In this document: piece by piece, positions 1 through 7,152 of the stretch | How the letters are laid out: every line of letters starts with the position of its first letter | Numbering within the stretch: position 1 is the first letter of the stretch | Origin: Proteobacteria bacterium UBA2383 | Lineage (GTDB): Bacteria; Pseudomonadota; Gammaproteobacteria; Competibacterales; Competibacteraceae | Assembly (NCBI GenBank): GCA_002343485.1 | Contig: DDST01000040.1 | Coordinates: 1-10,974 of the forward strand | DNA: 10,974 nucleotides | Direction: 5' to 3' | The notes under the pieces: generated by a model | The model's input: only the letters and a program-made list of their open reading frames with translations | What the model was told of the DNA's origin: nothing | The model's database searches: none | Made by a program: the position numbers and the translations under genes

Positions 1-98
1 CATCCTTATCCAGAACTGACGTTGATTACGATTTTTCTGTTGTCTGAGGACTCCCTAACTACTGTCCGAGAGATCCTTGGATTTGAAGAGCTTGTGGA

Positions 99-650
99 TT
101 ATCGGCAGAATTGGCCAGTGACTGGAGCGCCAATAAATTCATTGCCAGCGATCTGCACGGTCCCCTTGACTCCCCAGAACAGCCCGTTGGCCCCAACAAC
201 TACCAGTTGTTCTCTAACTGATCCAGCCGCATCAGTAAAGAGGCCGGCATCCCGGAAATAGATATTTCCTATCGGAGATTCATTTGGGTTAGTCAAGACC
301 AGCGTGGTGGCCGCCGAAAATTGCGCAGGAGACTCTAAGTTATGAGTGGTTTGCCCTGAATAAGAAGTACCTGTCACGGGCCGATTATCTAATTTACCAT
401 TGGTGATGGTGCCTGTGAAGCAGGTACCAGGCACCCCTAGAAACTGGGATAGACCATTGGGTAACAACAAATCGGGGAAATATATGCGGGTGTCGGATCG
501 AGTCAAAATTTGACAGGCTGGATCAATAGATAGTGTGAGCGTGCCTTCGAATTTCTGACAGATGGGAGGCGGAAAGGCAGCCAAAGCGTAGCTGGTACAA
601 GCCAAAGCAGCTAGGATTCCGAAGCTCAAGTTCAGAACTAACTTTCTCAT
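99..650 (-). CDS. Secreted protein of unknown function (183 aa)
   Basis: I do not recognise the family. The product starts with a Sec-type signal peptide: MRK, a hydrophobic stretch to about residue 20, then an A-L-A site before AFPPP, which suggests cleavage near residue 24. A lipobox-like ALAC ending at Cys18 makes a lipoprotein a weaker alternative. The mature part has four cysteines (31, 46, 77, 182), which could form two disulfides in the periplasm or outside. It is rich in Thr, Gly and beta-prone segments with no catalytic motif that I can see, so a small beta-structured exported protein is likely. The C-terminal stretch with repeated G-x-x-G-T-V character is loosely reminiscent of allene-oxide-cyclase-like barrels, but this is only an impression. 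The ATG at 650 is preceded by a GGAG 9 bases upstream, which supports the start. It has its own promoter-like element and lies 153 bp beyond the RND gene, so a role in efflux should not be assumed. Confidence 0.72.
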   Translation of the reverse strand: MRKLVLNLSFGILAALACTSYALAAFPPPICQKFEGTLTLSIDPACQILTRSDTRIYFPDLLLPNGLSQFLGVPGTCFTGTITNGKLDNRPVTGTSYSGQTTHNLESPAQFSAATTLVLTNPNESPIGNIYFRDAGLFTDAAGSVREQLVVVGANGLFWGVKGTVQIAGNEFIGAPVTGQFCR

Positions 651-743
651 TTAAAAAATCTCCAATGGAACGAGGAAGGAATGTGGTTTGGGTTCGTATT
701 ATTCGACATAAGCCATGTTGCAATCATGATGCATGACTGTCAC

Positions 744-771
744 ATTATAGTTGAAACTGCATTGCCTGCAA
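744..771 (-). promoter_or_regulatory. Sigma-70-like promoter for the secreted-protein gene
   Basis: On the minus strand a perfect TATAAT (749 down to 744) lies 16 bp downstream of TTGCAG (771-766), which matches the -35 consensus only in its TTG. Transcription would begin near 737 and leave a leader of roughly 87 nt before the ATG at 650. This separates the secreted-protein gene from the efflux operon upstream of it. The -10 is convincing; the -35 is weak. Confidence 0.5.
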
Positions 772-803
772 GATATGGCGTATGTCGATTCTCCTAGTGA
801 CTC

Positions 804-3800
804 CTAAAATGACGTACCCACTGGAGAGGAAGCATGCTCGCTTGCTGCCGTCGCCGCCATGGCAGTGTCTCGATCATGAGCATGATCTTTGGCCAAAAGC
901 ATGTACAGCGCGGGCACCACGAACAAGGTAAACAGCGTTCCCACAGCCATACCACCCACCAGCACTAGGCCGATAGAGTTGCGGGCCGCCGCGCCGGCGC
1001 CGCTGACCAGAGTCAACGGTAAGTGACCGGCAATGGTCGCAGCACTGGTCATTAGTATCGGCCGCAACCGGATCAATGCTGCCTCGCATACAGCTTCCAG
1101 TTTTCTCAACCCGCCATCGATTTGGCGATGATTGGCAAATTCAACAATGAGAATACCGTTCTTGGCGATCAGCCCTATCAGCGTCACCAATCCCACCTTA
1201 GAATAAATATTAAGAGTGGTGGTCCAACCTTCGGTGAAAGCAAAGGGAATGTTGGGGTTAGGCATTTTCAGGAACGTGAAAAGCAGCGCTCCAAACATAG
1301 CCAACGGCACCGAACCAAGCAGAATGATCAGCGGATCGCGGAAGCTGTTGAATTGTGCTGCTAGCACCAGGAAAATGAGTACGATAGCCAGTCCCATCGT
1401 AGTAAGAAACTGGTTGCCGCCCTCCAGCCGCAATTGTCGCGATTCGCCAGTATAGTCAATCACGTACCCCTGCGGCATAAGCTTGGTTGCTTCGTCTTCC
1501 AGAAAACGCAGTGCCTGATCGAGCGGTTGCACTGCTACGCCGCTTATCTTGACGGCATTAAGCTGCTGGAAGCGGTTGAGCGAGCGTGGAACTGTGTGGT
1601 TGCGGACTGTGGCCACCGTCCCTAATGGGACCAGCTGGCTATTTGGACCGGTCACATAAAGGTTCTCCAGTTGCCCAGGGGTCAGCCGGTCGACCCGCTC
1701 CACCTGCGGAATGACTTTGTAACTGCGCCCGGCGATATTGAAGCGGTTAACAAAGTTGCCGCCTACGGCTGCCGCCAGGTCCGCGCCCACCTGCTGCAAA
1801 TTCAGCCCCATGTCAGCGACTTTGTCCCGGTCGATGACGATCTCGGCTTGTGGCTGATCGATCTTGACATCGATCATGGGTGGAAACGCGAACATCCCGC
1901 TTTGCATTGCCTTGGCCTGCACCTGCTGGGCGATGGTGAGAATTTCTTGGGTGTCAGCGGTCGAGGCAATCAGGAATTCAACTGGAAACTGCCCGCCGCC
2001 GGGCAACGCCGGCGGCGTGACCGGAAACATCTCGATACCGGGAATGTGCCCTAGCTTTTGCTGCACCTCGGGCAGGATTTGAAACACGGTGCGCGCGCGT
2101 TCGCTCCAGGGTTTGGTCACCATGCCGCTAAAACCGGAGGTGGGGAAGGTAATCTGAAACGTGAAATCGGTCTCTGGTATCCCCATAAAAACGTCATTGG
2201 CGGCATTGGCAAACTGGGTGGTCTGATCGAGGGTGGCGTTGGCCGACGCGTTGACGATGCCGAAGATCACGCCCTGATCCTCGCCTGGCGCGAGTTCCTG
2301 CGCCGAAAACATCCACATGGGCGGCACCAATGTAAACAAGGCTGCCCAAACCAGATACACCGCTGGACGCACGGTCAACGCCCTGTCCAGCAGACGGCCA
2401 TAAAAAGTCCGCAAGCGGTCGAAAGCGGCATTGACGTGCGCCGGTAACCAGTGCTGTTCATCCTCAGCGTTGAGCAACTTCGACGCCATCATGGGCGACA
2501 GGGTCAAGGCAACGATACCGGAAATCGTCACGGCGCCGGCCAAAGTAAAGGCAAACTCGCGGAACAGTGAGCCAGTCAACCCGCCTTGCAGGCCGATGGG
2601 AGCGTAAACGGCTATCAAGGTCAAGGTCATGGCGATGATCGGCCCAACCAGTTCCCGCGCGCTAAGAATCGCTGCGTCGAAGGGGCGTTGACCCTCGCGC
2701 AGGTGGCGCTCCACGTTTTCCACTACCACAATTGCGTCATCCACCACCAGCCCGACTGACAGCACAATAGCTAGCAAGGTCAGTAAATTGATAGTGAAAC
2801 CGAACACCTGCATCAAAAAAATTGCGCCAATCAATGAGATAGGAATGGCAATCACCGGCACGATGACTGAGCGCAGCGACCCGAGGAACAGGAAGATAAT
2901 CACCACGACGATTAACAGGGTCTCCGTCAGAGTTTTGATCACTTCGTGAATGGCGTTGTTGATATAGTCGGTCGCATCATAGGCAATGCGGGTGGACAAT
3001 CCGGTCGGCAAATCTCTTTCGATCAGCGCCATTTCGGCGCGTACCCGCTGAATCACGTCGATGGCGTTGGCGTTAGGCAACGGGAAGATGCCCATGAACA
3101 CTGCTGTTTGCCCGGAAAAACGCACTTCGGCATCATAATCCTCGGCGCCAAGCGCAATGTTGGCGATATCTTTCAACCGCACCAGCGCTCCGTCCTGTTC
3201 GCGGATGACCAGGTTTTCGAATTCCCCGGCTGAACGCAGATCGGTATTGGCGGTCAGGTTGACCTGCACCAGCGAACCTTTGGTCTGGCCGATGGCGGCC
3301 AGATAATTGTTGGCCGCCAGCGCTTGCCGGACTTGCGCCGGGCTGATATTGAGGGCGGCCATACGGTCCGGTTTGAGCCAGATGCGCATGGCGAAGGTGC
3401 GTGCGCCTAGAATCTCGGCGCGTTGAACGCCTTCCAGGGCGGTCAGACGCGGCTGCACCACCCGCACCAGATAGTCGGTGATCTGATTCTGGCGCAGAAT
3501 GTCTGAGGAGAAGCTCAGATAGGCTGAGGCGAATTCACTGTCGGCGGATTCAATATTCAGCACAGGCACTTCGGCTTCCGGCGGCAGATCGCCGCGCACC
3601 TGATCGACCTTGGAACCGATCTCGGCCAGCGCCTTGGTCGCATCGTAATTCAGCTTCAGGCGGGCGCGGATCGTCGATAGTCCCTGCGCGCTCTGTGACT
3701 CTAGATATTCAATGCCGTCAGCGGCAGCGATGGCGCGTTCTAGCGGCGTGGTGATGAAACCGCGCACCAATTCGGCGCTGGCCCCGACGTAAGTTGTGGT

Positions 3801-3944
3801 GACGGTGACGCTGGCGTTGTCGCTGCGCGGGTACTGGCGGACATTGAGGGTGAAAATGGCCTGGACGCCAGCAATGATGATGATCAGATTGACTACCATC
3901 GCCAGCACCGGCCGGGAAATAAACAGATCAGTGAAGGATTTCAT
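804..3944 (-). CDS. RND multidrug efflux transporter, HAE-1 family (AcrB/MexI-like)
   Basis: This is the inner-membrane proton/drug antiporter of a tripartite pump, which takes substrates from the periplasm or the outer leaflet of the inner membrane. At 1046 aa it has the normal full length for the family. The N-terminus (MKSFTDLFISRPVLAMVV) is typical of HAE-1 transporters, followed by a large periplasmic region (about 35-335), a membrane bundle (about 338-555), a second periplasmic region and a C-terminal bundle (about 845-1025). The proton-relay residues are present: the Asp pair 402-403 in GLVVDDAIVVVEN, and Lys928 in GLIAKNGILIVEFAN, corresponding to AcrB D407/D408/K940. From memory of the sequences it resembles Pseudomonas MexI more than E. 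coli AcrB, but the substrate cannot be deduced. Its ATG lies 8 bp after the stop of the adaptor gene with no evident Shine-Dalgarno, so translation is probably coupled to the adaptor. No outer-membrane factor gene follows. Confidence 0.95.
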   Translation of the reverse strand: MKSFTDLFISRPVLAMVVNLIIIIAGVQAIFTLNVRQYPRSDNASVTVTTTYVGASAELVRGFITTPLERAIAAADGIEYLESQSAQGLSTIRARLKLNYDATKALAEIGSKVDQVRGDLPPEAEVPVLNIESADSEFASAYLSFSSDILRQNQITDYLVRVVQPRLTALEGVQRAEILGARTFAMRIWLKPDRMAALNISPAQVRQALAANNYLAAIGQTKGSLVQVNLTANTDLRSAGEFENLVIREQDGALVRLKDIANIALGAEDYDAEVRFSGQTAVFMGIFPLPNANAIDVIQRVRAEMALIERDLPTGLSTRIAYDATDYINNAIHEVIKTLTETLLIVVVIIFLFLGSLRSVIVPVIAIPISLIGAIFLMQVFGFTINLLTLLAIVLSVGLVVDDAIVVVENVERHLREGQRPFDAAILSARELVGPIIAMTLTLIAVYAPIGLQGGLTGSLFREFAFTLAGAVTISGIVALTLSPMMASKLLNAEDEQHWLPAHVNAAFDRLRTFYGRLLDRALTVRPAVYLVWAALFTLVPPMWMFSAQELAPGEDQGVIFGIVNASANATLDQTTQFANAANDVFMGIPETDFTFQITFPTSGFSGMVTKPWSERARTVFQILPEVQQKLGHIPGIEMFPVTPPALPGGGQFPVEFLIASTADTQEILTIAQQVQAKAMQSGMFAFPPMIDVKIDQPQAEIVIDRDKVADMGLNLQQVGADLAAAVGGNFVNRFNIAGRSYKVIPQVERVDRLTPGQLENLYVTGPNSQLVPLGTVATVRNHTVPRSLNRFQQLNAVKISGVAVQPLDQALRFLEDEATKLMPQGYVIDYTGESRQLRLEGGNQFLTTMGLAIVLIFLVLAAQFNSFRDPLIILLGSVPLAMFGALLFTFLKMPNPNIPFAFTEGWTTTLNIYSKVGLVTLIGLIAKNGILIVEFANHRQIDGGLRKLEAVCEAALIRLRPILMTSAATIAGHLPLTLVSGAGAAARNSIGLVLVGGMAVGTLFTLFVVPALYMLLAKDHAHDRDTAMAATAASEHASSPVGTSF

Positions 3945-3952
3945 GGTGAAGA

Positions 3953-5083
3953 TCAGGAGTTGGTGGGCGTGGGCGTAATCTGGAAATCCGGCGCCAGTTG
4001 GTTATCCACCACGACTTTCATGCCGTTGCGCAGTTTGAATACCCCGGTACTGACCACAGTCTCGCCAGCGGCTAATCCTGAATTCACGATGATGAAGTCA
4101 CCACGAGATGCTCCCAGTTGCACGAATTTTTGCATGAGTACTTGGCTGCTGACGCCAGTTTTTTCATCTTTCTCCTCCTTAACGACGAATACCGAGTCGC
4201 CATAAGGGGCGTAGAGGACAGCAGTGGCCGGGATCATTAACACTTGTTGCTGAACAGGTAACAGGGCAGTGATATTGGCATACATGCCTGGTTGCAATCG
4301 TCCATCGGGATTGGCGAGGGTAGCGCGTAACCGGACCGTCCGGGTTAGGGTGTCGACTTCGGGGCTGATTGCACTGAGCTTACCTTCAAAAGACTGGTCC
4401 GGTGCGGCATCACTGGTGACGCGTATTACCATTCCGGTGCGCAGTTGCGGGAAATTCTGTTGCGGCAAGGCAAAATCGGCGTGGATCGGGTCCAGAGTTT
4501 GCAGAGTCACGATAGCCGAACCGGTGTCAAGGAATTGGCCAAGATTGATTTGGCGGATGCCTAATCGTCCGGCAAAGGGTGCATGGATGCTTTTCTTGGC
4601 GATCACCGCGCTAATATTGTCAACTTGGGCATTGGCCTCTTTGGCCTGGGCTTCAGCGCTGTCGACATCGGATTGCGAAACCATGTTGCGAGGCCGCAGG
4701 TCACGGACCCGCTTTAGGTTGAGCTGGGCCAATTCGGCACTGGCGATAGCCGAACGTAATTGAGCCTGTTCAACAGCATCGTCCAACTCTACCAACAGTT
4801 GCCCAGTGCGTACGGCCGCGCCCGATTCGAAGGCGATCCGCTTTACCATTCCAGCGGCTTCGGTGTTGACCATGACGCCTTGCACCGCAACCATGGAACC
4901 GATGGCGTCAAGGGTGGGTTGCCAGGAATCTTGTTTGACAGTGGCGGTCGTGACAGTCGTCGGCGGCAGCGCAGAATTCGCCTGGGCGGCGAACATGGTT
5001 TGGAATTGCCAGATTTTCAAACCGGCCAGTGCCCCGGCCACCAGCAACAGGCCAGCAAGGGTCAGAAGGATTTTCTTGATCAT
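3953..5083 (-). CDS. RND efflux periplasmic adaptor (membrane fusion protein)
   Basis: This adaptor links the RND transporter to an outer-membrane channel of the TolC/OprM type. From the chosen start the product is 376 aa. One N-terminal membrane anchor (about 4-24, rich in Leu/Ala/Gly) lacks a lipobox cysteine, so it is an anchored rather than lipidated adaptor. Lipoyl-like halves (about 68-100, ending VELDD, and 160-195, HAPFAGRLGIRQINLGQFL) flank an alpha-helical hairpin (about 102-155). The beta-barrel and membrane-proximal domains follow (GRLQPGMYANI, IPATAVLY, then LxxGETVVSTGVFKLRNGM). The frame is open further upstream to 5149, but that start lies inside the operator and upstream of the expected transcription start. 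ATG 5083, which begins MIKKILLT with a proper anchor, is therefore preferred. No clear Shine-Dalgarno precedes it. It is the first gene of the pump operon and is divergent from the repressor. Confidence 0.93.
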   Translation of the reverse strand: MIKKILLTLAGLLLVAGALAGLKIWQFQTMFAAQANSALPPTTVTTATVKQDSWQPTLDAIGSMVAVQGVMVNTEAAGMVKRIAFESGAAVRTGQLLVELDDAVEQAQLRSAIASAELAQLNLKRVRDLRPRNMVSQSDVDSAEAQAKEANAQVDNISAVIAKKSIHAPFAGRLGIRQINLGQFLDTGSAIVTLQTLDPIHADFALPQQNFPQLRTGMVIRVTSDAAPDQSFEGKLSAISPEVDTLTRTVRLRATLANPDGRLQPGMYANITALLPVQQQVLMIPATAVLYAPYGDSVFVVKEEKDEKTGVSSQVLMQKFVQLGASRGDFIIVNSGLAAGETVVSTGVFKLRNGMKVVVDNQLAPDFQITPTPTNS

Positions 5084-5140
5084 GCGTATGGGGTTTTGAC
5101 GTTTATTAAGCCAGGATTGAAGGAGATGCTGTTGCCTTGT

Positions 5141-5170
5141 ATAGTACATACATTCAAGAATGTATGTAAA
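5141..5170 (-). promoter_or_regulatory. Promoter of the adaptor-RND efflux operon
   Basis: On the minus strand TTTACA (5170-5165) and TACTAT (5146-5141) are separated by 18 bp. Each matches the sigma-70 consensus in at least four of six positions. The inverted repeat at 5145-5168 covers nearly the whole spacer and parts of both hexamers, so bound repressor would block RNA polymerase directly. The predicted transcript starts near 5134, giving a leader of about 50 nt before ATG 5083. Confidence 0.5.
5145..5168. promoter_or_regulatory. AcrR-type operator (perfect inverted repeat)
   Basis: Two perfectly complementary 11-bp arms, TACATACATTC (5145-5155) and GAATGTATGTA (5158-5168), are separated by AA. 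The outer ten bases of each arm equal those I recall for the 24-bp E. coli acrAB operator bound by AcrR (TACATACATT and AATGTATGTA), with only the centre differing. It lies between the adaptor gene and the divergent AcrR-like gene, and overlaps the promoter of the pump operon. It also sits just upstream of the likely repressor -10 box. Binding by the neighbouring TetR-family protein, repressing the pump and probably itself, is the natural inference. Confidence 0.9.
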
Positions 5171-5182
5171 TACCTATATAAA
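5153..5182 (+). promoter_or_regulatory. Possible promoter of the TetR/AcrR gene
   Basis: A TATATAAA run (5175-5182) could serve as the -10 element. The only -35 candidate, TTCAAG (5153-5158), matches poorly and lies inside the operator. If it is real, the repressor gene is autoregulated through the same operator, as in acrR. The leader to ATG 5248 would be about 60 nt. Confidence 0.35.
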
Positions 5183-5247
5183 AGCCAAACCACTCCCGGC
5201 AGGCTGGGGAAGGAATCTCTTGCAACAAGAGGCGTGAGGAAAAAGCT

Positions 5248-5871
5248 ATGGTGAGAAAGACGAAGGAGGAGGCCCAGGAAACCCGTCACCGGATTCTGGA
5301 TGCTGCTGAACAAGTGTTTCAACGCCAGGGAGTTTCCCGCACTTCCCTCACGCACATTGCCGCCGAAGCTGGAGTGACCCGAGGTGCGATTTATTGGCAT
5401 TTCCGTAATAAAGCTGATTTATACGATGCCATGATCCGCCGGGTTCTCGATTCAGAGGAGATTTGTCAGGCCAGGATGCTGGCGCAGAACGATCCGTTAC
5501 GTTTTATTCATGATCTAACGGTGGAATTCTTACAGCGATTAGCATGTGATCCTCAGTATCAGCGGGTTCTAGAAATTGCTTGGCACAAGTGCGAATACGT
5601 GGATGAAATGGCTGTCATTCGTGATAGCCATCTGGAATGCGGACGCCGGTTTATCGCCCTGTTAGAAGAAGCCATGCGTTGTGCCCAGGAACGCAATCAG
5701 TTGTCAGCAATCGTCTGCCCTCACCAAGCAGCGGTAGGCGTTATGGCCCTGCTTGATGGACTGATGGTCAACTGGACGCTGGAACCCAGCCTGTTCCCGC
5801 TTACCGACTACGCACCGGGTATTATCGATACCTACCTTGCCGGGTTACGCGTCAAAAGAACAGATACATGA
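5248..5871 (+). CDS. acrR: TetR/AcrR-family transcriptional repressor of the efflux operon
   Basis: This is a 207-aa one-component regulator of the AcrR/TtgR kind, a dimer that leaves DNA when a drug binds its C-terminal pocket. The N-terminal DNA-binding domain is nearly canonical: MVRKTKEEAQETRHRILDAA, then a helix-turn-helix at about 30-52 (TSLTHIAAEAGVTRGAIYWHF), followed by NKADLYDAM. The ligand domain keeps the AcrR-like HKCEYVDEMAVI stretch at about residues 113-124. The start is well supported by GAGGA at 5236-5240, seven bases before the ATG. It is divergent from the adaptor-RND operon, with an AcrR-type operator in between, so local control of the pump is very likely. The symbol acrR is by homology; ttgR or mexR-like names would do as well in other genera. 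Confidence 0.93.
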   Translation: MVRKTKEEAQETRHRILDAAEQVFQRQGVSRTSLTHIAAEAGVTRGAIYWHFRNKADLYDAMIRRVLDSEEICQARMLAQNDPLRFIHDLTVEFLQRLACDPQYQRVLEIAWHKCEYVDEMAVIRDSHLECGRRFIALLEEAMRCAQERNQLSAIVCPHQAAVGVMALLDGLMVNWTLEPSLFPLTDYAPGIIDTYLAGLRVKRTDT

Positions 5872-5889
5872 TAAATATCATGTTTTCTT
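5866..5889 (+). terminator. Weak intrinsic terminator after the repressor gene
   Basis: ACATGATA (5866-5873) and TATCATGT (5876-5883) form a perfect inverted repeat that overlaps the TGA stop codon of the repressor gene (5869-5871). It is followed by TTTCTT. The stem is AT-rich, so termination may be inefficient. The repeat could instead be a protein-binding palindrome. Confidence 0.45.
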
Positions 5890-6002
5890 GAGTATGTTGC
5901 ATTTTTTAGAGAAGAAAATAAGGTTTATCGGCTCATCTTTAACCCTATTCACTGATATCCGGCGTTTATGGAAATGAATCTCACCCCCCTGTGGAGGACG
6001 CC

Positions 6003-6737
6003 ATGAACCGGACCTTGTTAATTTCTCTCTCCATGTTCGCCGTTATCTTGTTGATAATAGGCTGTTCGCCTAATGCGGAATCACCTGCTGGACCAACAAT
6101 GACCGGCGCCAAAATGGCGCAACCGGCTGCTGGTGAAGAAGTCAAACGGCAAACCGAAGAGCGTGATCAGGCGATAACGGAACCAGCCATTAACCGCCCG
6201 CGTTTGTCAGGCGAAGCAGAACGGCTGTCTTCCCCCTCTTCGTCAATGCCAGCGGCTCCTGCCTCTGTATCGCGGAGCCCTGTGCTATTTAACAAGGTTC
6301 AAACAAAAACCGGCTTGGGAGCCGAACAGGCCGCTGGTTTCCAAAGCGTAGCAAGGCAGGAGCGACTCGATGCACTGCGTGCATCCAGCGACCCCGTCGG
6401 CGGTGAACAATATGCCCATCAGGAAGATAATCCGGTCAAACGCGCCGCCGGGCAGCCGGTTTCAACGTTTAGCATTGATGTCGATACGGGTGCTTACGCT
6501 AACGTCTGGCGCTTTCTGAACCAAGGCCGGTTACCACCGCAAGACACAGTACGGGTTGAAGAACGGGTCAATTATTTCGATTACGATTATCCCTTGCCGG
6601 GCAGTCGCCAGCCACCTTTCCGGGTTAATACTGAACTTGCGCCGGCTCCTTGGAATTCAAAGACTCTACTGCTGGCGATCGGCATCAAGGGTTACCCTGG
6701 TTGGATTGGCCCGGTCGCTGGATACGAGCCGGGATAG
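6003..6737 (+). pseudogene. Truncated YfbK-like lipoprotein (N-terminal part only, VWA domain lost)
   Basis: The reading frame begins at ATG 6003 with TGGAGG five bases upstream (an in-frame GTG at 5991 would lie on the ribosome site). The 244-aa product starts with a lipoprotein signal (MNRTLLISLSMF to LLIIGC, Cys21 the likely lipidated residue), then a low-complexity Ala/Pro/Ser linker. The conserved N-terminal domain of the YfbK family follows: PVSTFSIDVDTGAYANVWRF, then RVEERVNYFDYDYP, then ELAPAPWNSKTLLLAIGIKGY. In intact members this leads into the von Willebrand A domain with a DxSxS metal site (NLVFLIDxSGSM). Here homology stops right after IKGY, and 14 unrelated residues lead to a TAG within a repeat copy. 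About half or more of the expected protein is missing, and no VWA-like frame is seen downstream. It may still be expressed as an exported fragment. The role of YfbK-type proteins is poorly defined. Confidence 0.8.
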
Positions 6738-6757
6738 AGAGCAGGGGCAGATGATAC
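6732..6757 (+). repeat. Degenerate direct repeat, copy 1
   Basis: This copy begins GGATAGAGAGCAGGG and continues with a CAG-TGAT-type motif. It aligns with 6803-6828 over 26 bases with three mismatches. It starts inside the last codons of the truncated YfbK-like gene and supplies its TAG stop, so it marks the breakpoint. Confidence 0.75.
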
Positions 6758-6802
6758 GGGAGTAGATGGCCGGTGAACTTCCATGTCCCTTGTAAGAAGT
6801 TA

Positions 6803-6828
6803 GGATAGAGAGCAGGGACAGGTGATGC
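6803..6828 (+). repeat. Degenerate direct repeat, copy 2
   Basis: Second copy of the 26-base unit, 71 bases after the first, identical over its first 15 bases. Its AGGGACA (6814-6820) also pairs with TGTCCCT at 6784-6790, forming a small inverted repeat. Such GGGACAG-rich units are often seen in scattered intergenic repeats of gammaproteobacteria; assignment to a named repeat class is inference. Confidence 0.7.
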
Positions 6829-6845
6829 AGTAATAGTGCAGTGAT

Positions 6846-6863
6846 CTCGCAGCTTGCTGCGAG
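6846..6863. repeat. REP-like GC-rich hairpin
   Basis: CTCGCAG (6846-6852) and CTGCGAG (6857-6863) form a perfect 7-bp stem with a CTTG loop, followed by GCGGGTTCC with no T-run. The AGCTTGCT-type core and the trailing GCGGG recall the short REP palindromes of pseudomonads. It is not a normal terminator for lack of a U-tract. It sits about 18 bases after the second direct repeat. Confidence 0.5.
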
Positions 6864-7023
6864 GCGGGTTCCATTATGTATTTGCTCCCCCTGTTGGCGG
6901 CAGTCTTATCTCAATATTTGTCTAACGAATGATCACAAATTTTTATCTAAATACACTAAATATGCATTTAAAATCATCTAAACTTGTAGTGTTTATAAGG
7001 CATGATTTGGCAACTCTGCGATG

Positions 7024-7066
7024 CAGATAGATATTGCGAAAGCCAATACTAAGGCTTATCTATCTG
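7024..7066 (+). other. Stem-loop in the chemoreceptor leader (hairpin 1)
   Basis: CAGATAGATA (7024-7033) is perfectly complementary to TATCTATCTG (7057-7066). An inner AGCC/GGCT stem (7041-7044 with 7053-7056) closes an 8-base loop and leaves a 7-base bulge on the 5' side. Chance seems unlikely for the 10-bp outer stem, but no riboswitch class could be matched. Confidence 0.5.
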
Positions 7067-7111
7067 ATAAATTTGATGAAGTCACTATCAAAGTGAACAG
7101 TTTAAAGAACC

Positions 7112-7137
7112 TCAAGTTCCAAAAATAGAGAACTTGA
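7112..7137 (+). other. Stem-loop next to the chemoreceptor ribosome site (hairpin 3)
   Basis: TCAAGTTC (7112-7119) pairs perfectly with GAACTTGA (7130-7137) around a 10-base A-rich loop. It ends four bases before the GAGGAG that starts at 7141, so it could affect ribosome access or mRNA stability. A smaller hairpin, TCACT/AGTGA (7082-7096), lies just upstream. Confidence 0.45.
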
Positions 7138-7152
7138 TCAGAGGAGAAATTA

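Larger units (their letters stand above)
6738..7152. other. Gene-free region of about 415 bp
   Basis: No credible coding region is seen on either strand. The left part (6738-6870) carries the tail of copy 1 and all of copy 2 of the direct repeat, plus the REP-like hairpin. The centre (about 6905-7000) is strongly AT-rich and is where a chemoreceptor promoter would be expected, but no well-matched sigma-70, sigma-28 or sigma-54 element could be fixed by eye. The right part (7024-7137) holds three stem-loops before the chemoreceptor ribosome site. Confidence 0.6.

Noticed and set aside
1..98. Terminator or gene at the left edge downstream of the secreted-protein gene
   Set aside because: Only short imperfect palindromes without a T-run are present and no frame on either strand is convincing.
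1671..2447. Long plus-strand reading frames within the RND gene
   Set aside because: They lie opposite the intact 1046-aa transporter and their translations look like antisense shadows of its codons.
5084..5149. N-terminal extension of the adaptor starting at 5149
   Set aside because: That ATG lies inside the operator and upstream of the likely transcription start; ATG 5083 gives a standard membrane anchor.
7008..7024. Sigma-54 promoter (TGGCA followed by a GC element)
   Set aside because: No GC dinucleotide occurs at the required spacing of 10 bases after GG.
7024..7070. Cyclic-di-GMP-I (GEMM) riboswitch or sigma-28 promoter
   Set aside because: GCGAAAGCC and TCTGATAA resemble fragments of these motifs, but the remaining conserved parts and the matching -35 box are absent.
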